This document shows, in pieces, positions 30,108 to 35,974 of a stretch of DNA of 43,683 nucleotides. The stretch spans positions 1-43,683 of the forward strand of contig JAZNQN010000041.1 of NCBI GenBank assembly GCA_045590195.1, written 5' to 3'. Under the pieces are notes generated by a model, which saw nothing but the letters and a program-made list of their open reading frames with translations, ran no database searches and had not been told where the DNA came from. This stretch comes from JAZNQN01 sp045590195 (GTDB taxonomy: Bacteria; Bacillota; Clostridia; UMGS1883; UMGS1540). The translations under genes and the position numbers were made by a program. Position 1 is the stretch's first letter; each line of letters begins with the position of its first letter.

Positions 30108-30752
30108 GTGGAGAGACTAAAAGAGTTGAGAAAAGAGAGAAATTTGACAATGAAACAACTTGGGGAAATTCTCGGTGTTGCAGAAAGTACTATATCGTTG
30201 TATGAATCTGGAAAACGCCAGCCCGATTCACAAACTCTAAAAGCTATATCAGCCTTTTTCGATGTATCTGTTGATTTCTTGATTGACAATGAGATAGAAT
30301 CAACAGAAATTTTAAATGCAAGGAAAATCATAAAACAACTTGCCGAAAATGCTGACCTTTCTATTTCTTGCATAGAATCTGCTCTAGGTGTAAGTTATAC
30401 CACTTTTCGTTCTTGGTATAATGGTTATGGCGATTATTTTAATAGTGCTTTTGGTTTATTAAAGCTTGCCGAATTATTTTCTGTTTCCGTTGATTATCTT
30501 CTTGGAAGAAAAGACACTTATACCCAGCTTTCAAATATAACCGATACTGAAGAATATGTTCTCTCCTCTTTCAGAAAATTAGACCCTGAAGACCAAAAAT
30601 ATATTGTTAAAACAATAGACATCTTGGCGGATAGATATTCTCTTGATGCCTACATCGCCGCCATCGGCGGAAATATTTCTGTCACAGGCTCCGAGGAAAC
30701 GCCTGCACCGGCACGAAAAATTATTGATGAAACATTTGATAAAGAAGAATAA
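30108..30752 (+). CDS. Phage repressor with two XRE-type HTH domains
   Basis: 214 residues from GTG at 30108 (GAGG 8 bases upstream); the ATG at 30087 lies inside the -10 box and cannot be the start. HTH 1 spans ~1-60 (LKELRKERNLTMKQLGEILGVAESTISLYESGKRQ). HTH 2 spans ~75-140 (LSISCIESALGVSYTTFRSWYNGYGD ... FSVSVDYLLGRKD), a diverged copy. A C-terminal region carries the rest. It should hold the prophage silent; the ImmA-like gene directly after it probably inactivates it. Confidence 0.78.
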   Translation: MERLKELRKERNLTMKQLGEILGVAESTISLYESGKRQPDSQTLKAISAFFDVSVDFLIDNEIESTEILNARKIIKQLAENADLSISCIESALGVSYTTFRSWYNGYGDYFNSAFGLLKLAELFSVSVDYLLGRKDTYTQLSNITDTEEYVLSSFRKLDPEDQKYIVKTIDILADRYSLDAYIAAIGGNISVTGSEETPAPARKIIDETFDKEE

Positions 30753-30806
30753 TTTAAAATAGCTTATCCGTATGCAGCTAGGGAGTTGTAAACGGAGGTT
30801 GAAAAA

Positions 30807-31535
30807 TTGAACATACCTAAGAAAAAAGCGTTGGAATTTGTTAAAAAATATTCACTTGACAAAAGAAAACTTACAGCAGATTTAATGAAGAATATTTTGC
30901 AAAGACAGGGTTTTAAGCTGTACAAGCATAATAAGCACGGTGTCTCATCAGAAACCGTCGAAGCTCTTCTTTACCACCTGAAACTTTCCGATTACTCAAA
31001 AGGCAAGGATGGCTTCACCTACATAAACAGAACTGACAGACTGGTGTTTTTCCACCGTCAGCTCAGCGAAGATGAGCTTCTTTATGTTCTTCTGCACGAA
31101 GAAGGACATATTTTCTGCGGCCACAGCGTTAGAAACAATATACTTGCATTTAGCGATGTTTTAAGCGAAAGTGAAGCAAATGCATTTGCATTTTACGTTA
31201 TGCAGTATATAAAAACAATAAAACCCCGCCGCATAGTTCTCTCGGGGCTGCTTGCGGCTATGTCGTTTACCCTATTGTTTTTTGCTTCATATCACCCTGC
31301 TGTAATAAATACATCCACAAATCCTTCCGACGTGACCTATGACAATGCATTGAGCCTTCAGCAGGATATCTCTCCGGCTGAAAAGACTGTGTATGTTACC
31401 AAAACCGGAAGATGCTATCATAACAGTTGGTGTCATTATGTAGAAGGGAAAACAAATCTTAGTGAGCTAAGCTGCAAGCAGTGCCTATCACTTGGTCTTT
31501 CCCCCTGCAGCTTTTGTAAGCCTGACACCATATAA
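30807..31535 (+). CDS. immA: ImmA/IrrE-type metallopeptidase with membrane and Cys-rich tail
   Basis: 242 residues from TTG at 30807 with GGAGG upstream. The zinc motif is intact: LLHEEGHIFCGH (HExxH) and a downstream SEANAF Glu. A membrane helix (~145-165, LSGLLAAMSFTLLFFASYHPA) follows, and the C-terminal ~45 residues have spaced cysteines (RCYHNSWCHY, SCKQC, SPCSFC), probably a zinc-bound extracellular domain. ImmA cleaves the ImmR/repressor to induce the element. The membrane anchor and Cys-rich sensor make it a candidate signalling form. The true repressor cleavage was not tested. Confidence 0.78.
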   Translation: MNIPKKKALEFVKKYSLDKRKLTADLMKNILQRQGFKLYKHNKHGVSSETVEALLYHLKLSDYSKGKDGFTYINRTDRLVFFHRQLSEDELLYVLLHEEGHIFCGHSVRNNILAFSDVLSESEANAFAFYVMQYIKTIKPRRIVLSGLLAAMSFTLLFFASYHPAVINTSTNPSDVTYDNALSLQQDISPAEKTVYVTKTGRCYHNSWCHYVEGKTNLSELSCKQCLSLGLSPCSFCKPDTI

Positions 31536-31571
31536 TATTAAATAACATGTGGGGTTGCGGGTGGGTAAAAT

Positions 31572-32018
31572 ATGGATTATACCAAAATAATATGTTTTAT
31601 GATTGATATAACAAACATAGAAATAAAGAGGCTTTATATGAATAGTTTATTTGATTACGCACGAAACAAAATAAAAAAAGAATATAGTGCTCGGTATGAC
31701 TATACTTTCAAAGATGTAAAGGACGAAGAAATGTATAAATTGTCATATATAGACTATTGTGAAGAGAAATCTAAATATGGTATAAAAAATTCCATTTATT
31801 ATCGCTTTAAAGCTTTTTGGGAAGTTCAAGTAGAAGATGATAAATTATTTATGGTTACAGGTCTTATAATGGCTATATTTGCGTTTGGAGTATTACTATA
31901 TTCCGCTCGATTTTTACCATTTAATGTATGGCTGCTAAGCGTATTTAAACTCTTTTTCCTTTATTTTGTTGTTCTATGTGCCATACTTCTGTGTCGCTTA
32001 ATTCATAAAAAAAAATAA
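31572..32018 (+). CDS. Membrane protein, unknown
   Basis: 148 residues. The N-terminal ~85 residues are charged and probably cytoplasmic (YARNKIKKEYSARYDYTFKDVKDEEMY). Two hydrophobic spans close the protein (FMVTGLIMAIFAFGVLLYSA and VFKLFFLYFVVLCAILLCRL). The ribosome site is weak. It sits between the ImmA gene and the integrase, a common place for lysogenic-conversion genes; superinfection exclusion is possible but untested. Confidence 0.5.
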   Translation: MDYTKIICFMIDITNIEIKRLYMNSLFDYARNKIKKEYSARYDYTFKDVKDEEMYKLSYIDYCEEKSKYGIKNSIYYRFKAFWEVQVEDDKLFMVTGLIMAIFAFGVLLYSARFLPFNVWLLSVFKLFFLYFVVLCAILLCRLIHKKK

Positions 32019-32107
32019 TTATAAAAACAAAAATTTTATTTTAACTTGCCTGTAACTTGCCGAACTCGGCTTGTTATATATATTTTAAAAAGAAAGGAGG
32101 TAACTTT

Positions 32108-33199
32108 ATGCCAAAGAAAAATCCAAACGGCAGTGGTATGTTTCGTAAGCGCTCAAATGGCACTTGGGAATATCGTGTAAGCTATGGAAAGGACATAACC
32201 GGTAAACTTATTCAAAAATCCTTTTACGGTGCCACTCAGGGCATCTGCAGGCAAAAGAAAACTGAGTATGATAGTAAACAGGTTTCTCTTATGTCAATTC
32301 AAACTGTCGGTCAATGGGCCCCACAGTGGTTGCATCTTTATAAAAAAGATAAATGTGCAATTGATACATATAATCAGTACAAATCTTTGGTTGAGAATTA
32401 TATTATTCCTGAACTTGGGAACTTAAATCTTGATATAATTAAACCTGCTCACATTATGCAATTTATGAATAAGTATGGCGATATGTCTCAAAGCCATATG
32501 TCAAAAATGCGAATGGTTTTAAACGCCATCTTTGAAACTGCTATTGATAACGACTTCTGCTCGCGCAACCCTGTAAGAAATATAAAAGCTGAAGGAATTA
32601 AGTCAAAAGAAAAAGCTGTGTTCTCCGATGCAGAGCTAAAAATAATCTCAGCTCATTGTCTTAAAGAACGCAGCAATATAAGCGATGCCTTACTCACTCT
32701 TTTGTGGCAGGCCCCACGCCGAGAAGAACTTTTAGGCCTTCAATGGCCTGATATCGACTTTGAAAATGATATTATAACTCTAAGGCGTACTGTAATAGAA
32801 GAAAATGGAAAGAAAAAATTAAAGGAAACAATGAAAAACGACTCATCGAAAAGAGCAATTCCAATGTTCCCTCAAATAAAAAAAATACTTCTATCAAAAG
32901 AACGCACAAGCATATTTGTTTTCCCAACGCAAAACGGCGACTTTTATTCTCCGCATCGTTTTAATGCGGCATTCGGTCGTCTATTGCAAAGAATAAACAG
33001 GGAGAACAATGCTAACATTCAAATCCTTACCCCCCATAACTGTCGGCATACCTGTGCAACTCAAATGCTAAAACAAGGAATTGATTTAAAAATTATTCAG
33101 CAAGTCCTCGGCCACGCCGATATAACAATGACAGGTAACGTGTATACTCATACTAATATTGACACATTGAAACAAGCAGTTAAAAACTTTGAAATTTAA
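32108..33199 (+). CDS. int: Phage tyrosine integrase
   Basis: 363 residues from ATG at 32108 with AAGGAGG upstream. The N-terminus is an arm-type/AP2-like domain with WEYRVSYGKDITGK, then the core-binding helical domain. Catalytic residues: an Arg in the APRREELLGLQW helix (204/205), the Lys hairpin near 249, H310-x-x-R313, H336 and Tyr346 in VYTHT. It cuts and rejoins att sites for integration and excision. It faces the tRNA-Lys gene 143 bases away, the likely attachment site. Confidence 0.93.
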   Translation: MPKKNPNGSGMFRKRSNGTWEYRVSYGKDITGKLIQKSFYGATQGICRQKKTEYDSKQVSLMSIQTVGQWAPQWLHLYKKDKCAIDTYNQYKSLVENYIIPELGNLNLDIIKPAHIMQFMNKYGDMSQSHMSKMRMVLNAIFETAIDNDFCSRNPVRNIKAEGIKSKEKAVFSDAELKIISAHCLKERSNISDALLTLLWQAPRREELLGLQWPDIDFENDIITLRRTVIEENGKKKLKETMKNDSSKRAIPMFPQIKKILLSKERTSIFVFPTQNGDFYSPHRFNAAFGRLLQRINRENNANIQILTPHNCRHTCATQMLKQGIDLKIIQQVLGHADITMTGNVYTHTNIDTLKQAVKNFEI

Positions 33200-33216
33200 A
33201 AAAGAAGAAAACAATA

Positions 33217-33272
33217 TTGTACCACAAAAAAACACGTCAAATAAATATAATTGTGGTATTCCGGTGGTACAA
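33217..33272. repeat. Inverted repeat between integrase and tRNA-Lys
   Basis: TTGTACCAC at 33,217-33,225 and GTGGTACAA at 33,264-33,272 pair exactly over 9 bp, with another GTGGTA inside. Integrase arm-type sites often look like this, but a terminator for int is also possible. Confidence 0.45.
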
Positions 33273-33301
33273 CAATAAAATAAATGGTTTTTTTACAAAA
33301 G

Positions 33302-33338
33302 AAAAAACCGCTGTAACCCTTAAGATTACACGGTTTTT
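33302..33338. terminator. Bidirectional terminator at the prophage-tRNA junction
   Basis: AAAAAACCGCTGTAA pairs with TTACACGGTTTTT around a 9-base loop with one bulge, giving a T-run on both strands. It would end the tRNA transcript (minus) and the integrase transcript (plus). It lies 3 bases from the tRNA-Lys 3' end, so the prophage border runs close to or through it. Confidence 0.75.
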
Positions 33339-33341
33339 CTT

Positions 33342-33417
33342 TGGTGACCCATCGGCGATTCGAACGCCGGACACCTTGATTAAAAGTCAAGTGCTCTGCC
33401 AACTGAGCTAATGGGTC
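33342..33417 (-). tRNA. tRNA-Lys (TTT)
   Basis: 76 nt cloverleaf with CCA encoded: acceptor GACCCAT/ATGGGTC, anticodon loop CTTTTAA (TTT), T-arm GTTCGAATC. The 3' end faces the integrase. It is the last tRNA of the five-gene cluster on the minus strand. Confidence 0.95.
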
Positions 33418-33421
33418 GTAT

Positions 33422-33496
33422 TGGCTGGGCTGGCTGGACTCGAACCAACGAATGCCAGAGTCAAAGTCTGGTGCCTTACCGCTTGGCTACAGCCCA
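33422..33496 (-). tRNA. tRNA-Gln (TTG)
   Basis: 75 nt with CCA encoded. The anticodon loop CTTTGAC holds TTG. Acceptor TGGGCTG pairs with CAGCCCA. Lies 4 bases upstream of tRNA-Lys on the minus strand. Confidence 0.93.
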
Positions 33497-33547
33497 ATAT
33501 CTATTCGCATTCATCAGTACAAATTCAGTTCAATGATAATTTCTTGA

Positions 33548-33624
33548 TGGGGTGGATAATCGGGATCGAACCGATGACTTCCAGTGCCACAAACTGGCGC
33601 TCTGCCAACTGAGCTATACCCACC
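33548..33624 (-). tRNA. tRNA-His (GTG)
   Basis: 77 nt including the extra 5' G that pairs with the discriminator C, a hallmark of tRNA-His. Anticodon GTG in a TTGTGGC loop. CCA encoded. Confidence 0.93.
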
Positions 33625-33627
33625 ATA

Positions 33628-33704
33628 TGGCGCGCCTGAAGAGACTCGAACTCCTGGCCCACTGCTTAGAAGGCAGTTGCTCTATCCTGCTGAGCTACAG
33701 GCGC
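33628..33704 (-). tRNA. tRNA-Arg (TCT)
   Basis: 77 nt with CCA encoded. Anticodon loop CTTCTAA holds TCT. Acceptor GCGCCTG pairs with CAGGCGC. Confidence 0.93.
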
Positions 33705-33711
33705 ATCTAAA

Positions 33712-33785
33712 TGGAGCGGGTGATGGGAATCGAACCCACGCAATCAGCTTGGAAGGCTGATGTTCTACCATTGAACTACACCCGC
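33712..33785 (-). tRNA. tRNA-Gly (TCC)
   Basis: 74 nt with CCA encoded. Anticodon loop CTTCCAA holds TCC. It is the first gene of the cluster, directly after its promoter. Confidence 0.93.
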
Positions 33786-33801
33786 ACAACCGACTTTTAA
33801 A

Positions 33802-33830
33802 ATTATAGCAGATTATACCATCTTTGTCAA
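33802..33830 (-). promoter_or_regulatory. Consensus promoter of the tRNA cluster
   Basis: On the minus strand TTGACA (33,825-33,830), 17 bases, TATAAT (33,802-33,807), a full consensus. It starts transcription of Gly-Arg-His-Gln-Lys. Confidence 0.92.
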
Positions 33831-33919
33831 CACTTTTTTTAAAAATTTTTTAAAATTTTTTTCGTTTTTTATTTTTACTTATTTTTTCAATATTATACAT
33901 CCGCTTTTTTTCAAAACTA

Positions 33920-33948
33920 TTGACAAATACATTTATATATGATAAAAT
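33920..33948 (+). promoter_or_regulatory. Promoter for the T-box leader and trpB
   Basis: TTGACA (33,920-33,925), 17 bases, TAAAAT (33,943-33,948) on the plus strand. The leader begins a few bases later. Runs of A/T surround it. Confidence 0.82.
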
Positions 33949-33965
33949 TTAAAAAAATAATTTAA

Positions 33966-34208
33966 ACCGTTGAAACAGAAAAAAGGCAGACCGAGTCTTT
34001 AAGAGCGAGTGGATTATGGTGTGAGTTCCGCAAAGATTCCCTGAGTAATATGGACTGTTGAGGGCAGTGTCAAATGCACTGACGCCGGGCCGGCGTTATG
34101 GGCCGAAAGTATGATAGTACTTTTAAAGAGCACGGCTTTGCCGTGAATTCAAGGTGGCACCGCGGATAAAATTTATTCGTCCTTGGCAGTTTTGTCAAGG
34201 GCGTTTTT
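33966..34208 (+). ncRNA. T-box riboswitch (tryptophan)
   Basis: The T-box motif AAGGTGGCACCGCGG is at 34,151-34,165. The terminator hairpin CGTCCTTG/CAAGGGCG with a T-run is at 34,178-34,208. Stem I lies near 33,990-34,070 with a likely TGG specifier at 34,051-34,053, followed by A. Uncharged tRNA-Trp would stabilise the antiterminator and switch on trpB. The specifier fits the gene it controls. Confidence 0.9.
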
Positions 34209-34302
34209 GTTTTTTCGGGAGGTTTTATTATGTTTATATTTGCAAAGCGATGGCGCATATCATAAAAAAGAAATACTTTAATATATTTAGGAGGATTTTA
34301 AA

Positions 34303-35523
34303 ATGATTGTAGGCGGAGTAAATTTTGATACTTATTTTAATAACTACCCTGATAAAGAGGGTTACTTTGGAAAATACGGCGGCGTTTTTATTGATGAAAA
34401 ATTAAAGGCTGCCATGGCAGAAATTACAGAAGCATATTATTCAATTTGCCAGTCGAGAAAATTTATTGCGGAGCTTCGCAGAATAAGAAAAGAGTTTCAG
34501 GGCCGCCCAACCCCTGTTACCCATCTTGAGCGCCTTTCCGATTACCTTGGCGGCAAAGTTCAGCTTTATGCAAAGCGCGAAGATTTAAACCACAGCGGCG
34601 CTCATAAATTAAATCACTGTATGGGCGAAGCGCCTTTGGCAAAATATATGGGCAAGAAAAAGGTTATTGCCGAAACAGGCGCAGGCCAACATGGTGTTGC
34701 TCTTGCAACTGCGGCGGCATACTTTGGCCTTGAATGTGATATTTATATGGGCAGCGTTGATATTAAAAAACAAGCTCCAAACGTTGCCAGAATGAAAATT
34801 TTAGGTGCAAACGTAGTTGAGGTTACCCACGGCCTTAAAACCCTTAAAGAAGCCGTTGACGCCGCATTTGACGCATACAGCAAAGAGTATAACGATGCAA
34901 TTTACTGTATCGGCTCAGTTCTTGGCCCTCACCCATTCCCAATGATGGTTCGCGATTTTCAGAGCGTTATAGGAATTGAAGCAAGAGAACAGTTTATTGA
35001 AATGACAGGCCACCTTCCAAGCGCAGTTGTTGCCTGTGTTGGCGGCGGCAGTAATGCAGCAGGCCTTTTCTCGGGCTTTTTAAATGACCACGTTGATATT
35101 TACGGAATTGAACCTCTTGGCCGTGGCGAAACTTTAGGCGATCACGCCGCAAGCCTTAAATATGGAACAGAGGGCATTATGCACGGCTTTAACAGCATTA
35201 TGCTTAAAGACGAAAACGGCGAGCCGGCTCCCGTATATTCAGTTGCCAGTGGCCTTGATTATCCATCAAGCGGCCCTGAACACGCATTTTTGCAGGAAAT
35301 CGGCAGGGTAAAATACGATGTTATCGATGATGAAGAAACAATTGATGCATTTTATAAGCTTTCAAGAATGGAAGGTATTATTCCTGCAATTGAAAGCTCA
35401 CACGCAGTTGCATTTGGTATGAAACTGGCAAAACGCCTTGACCACGGCTCAGTTCTTATTAACCTTTCCGGCCGCGGCGATAAAGATATGGATTATATCA
35501 TTGAAAACTATGGAATAAGATAA
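34303..35523 (+). CDS. trpB: Tryptophan synthase beta chain (orphan)
   Basis: 406 residues. PLP-binding Lys lies in NHSGAHKLN; the catalytic Glu in AETGAGQHG; the phosphate cup in GGGSNAAG; the closing motif in LSGRGDKD. The full-length, TrpB1-type enzyme makes L-tryptophan from indole and serine. No trpA or other trp gene is beside it. The Trp T-box leader and AGGAGG precede it, so it is induced when tryptophan is short. This fits indole scavenging or a dispersed pathway. Confidence 0.95.
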   Translation: MIVGGVNFDTYFNNYPDKEGYFGKYGGVFIDEKLKAAMAEITEAYYSICQSRKFIAELRRIRKEFQGRPTPVTHLERLSDYLGGKVQLYAKREDLNHSGAHKLNHCMGEAPLAKYMGKKKVIAETGAGQHGVALATAAAYFGLECDIYMGSVDIKKQAPNVARMKILGANVVEVTHGLKTLKEAVDAAFDAYSKEYNDAIYCIGSVLGPHPFPMMVRDFQSVIGIEAREQFIEMTGHLPSAVVACVGGGSNAAGLFSGFLNDHVDIYGIEPLGRGETLGDHAASLKYGTEGIMHGFNSIMLKDENGEPAPVYSVASGLDYPSSGPEHAFLQEIGRVKYDVIDDEETIDAFYKLSRMEGIIPAIESSHAVAFGMKLAKRLDHGSVLINLSGRGDKDMDYIIENYGIR

Positions 35524-35525
35524 CT

Positions 35526-35561
35526 AAAATAGGATGATTTTAAAAATCATCCTATTTTTTT
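35526..35561 (+). terminator. Terminator of trpB
   Basis: AAAATAGGATGATTTT pairs with AAAATCATCCTATTTT followed by a T-run. It starts 3 bases after the trpB stop. Confidence 0.92.
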
Positions 35562-35562
35562 G

Positions 35563-35591
35563 TTGCTATTTTCTTTCATATGTGTTATTAT
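35563..35591 (+). promoter_or_regulatory. Promoter of small RNA A (weak -35)
   Basis: TTGCTA (35,563-35,568), 17 bases, TATTAT (35,586-35,591). Weaker than its two neighbours but correctly spaced and starting just before the long stem. Confidence 0.55.
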
Positions 35592-35598
35592 GATTCAT

Positions 35599-35668
35599 AG
35601 GAACATATATGGTTATGCCAAAAAGCAATTGCAGCCTAGTCCGCATAACCAAATATGTTCCTGTTTTT
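35599..35668 (+). ncRNA. Candidate small RNA A
   Basis: A long hairpin: AGGAACATAT pairs with ATATGTTCCT (35,599-35,608 / 35,653-35,662), then GGTTATGC pairs with GCATAACC inside, leaving a 24-base loop; a T-run follows. Both ends of the RNA close the stem, so it is not just a terminator. No family recognised. Confidence 0.55.
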
Positions 35669-35678
35669 ATTTGAAATG

Positions 35679-35707
35679 TTGACATTTTTTAAAATATCTG
35701 CTAAACT
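35679..35707 (+). promoter_or_regulatory. Promoter of small RNA B
   Basis: TTGACA (35,679-35,684), 17 bases, TAAACT (35,702-35,707). Starts just before the second stem-loop unit. Confidence 0.75.
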
Positions 35708-35712
35708 ATGGG

Positions 35713-35789
35713 TGGAAGTTGATGGAGTGTACGAGTCACTTGCATTTGGTGAGTTGGCGGCGTGCACCACGAAGTCACTTCCATTTTTT
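35713..35789 (+). ncRNA. Candidate small RNA B
   Basis: TGGAAGT (35,713-35,719) pairs with ACTTCCA (35,777-35,783) before a T-run. Inside, TCAC/GTGA and GTG/CAC can form inner hairpins. About 75 nt, no open frame, no family recognised. Confidence 0.55.
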
Positions 35790-35812
35790 ATTTAAAACAC
35801 ATATTTACTTTC

Positions 35813-35841
35813 TTGACACTTTTATTACTTTATGATATACT
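35813..35841 (+). promoter_or_regulatory. Promoter of small RNA C
   Basis: TTGACA (35,813-35,818), 17 bases, TATACT (35,836-35,841). Confidence 0.8.
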
Positions 35842-35848
35842 AATTCCG

Positions 35849-35920
35849 TTAGAGGTTGACCCCTTTTTTATCCCAGAAGTTCCTTTGGAATCAGGTAGGG
35901 TTTGGTCAACCTCTAATTTT
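35849..35920 (+). ncRNA. Candidate small RNA C
   Basis: A perfect 13-bp closing stem: TTAGAGGTTGACC (35,849-35,861) with GGTCAACCTCTAA (35,904-35,916), then TTTT. An inner hairpin TTCC-TTT-GGAA is enclosed by CCC/GGG. About 72 nt, the best-structured of the three tandem units. No family recognised. Confidence 0.6.
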
Positions 35921-35940
35921 ATATTTACGTCAACATACAA

Positions 35941-35974
35941 AAACAAGGGTGACAAAATCACCCTTGTTTTAATT
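35941..35974. terminator. Bidirectional terminator after the TetM-like gene
   Basis: AAACAAGGGTGA pairs with TCACCCTTGTTT around a 5-base loop, with T-runs on both strands. It overlaps the stop codon at 35,969 and would end both the minus-strand gene and any plus-strand RNA read-through. Confidence 0.85.

Noticed and set aside
33421..33612. Small plus-strand coding genes over the tRNA cluster
   Set aside because: The bases form five clean tRNA cloverleafs on the minus strand; the readings are shadows.
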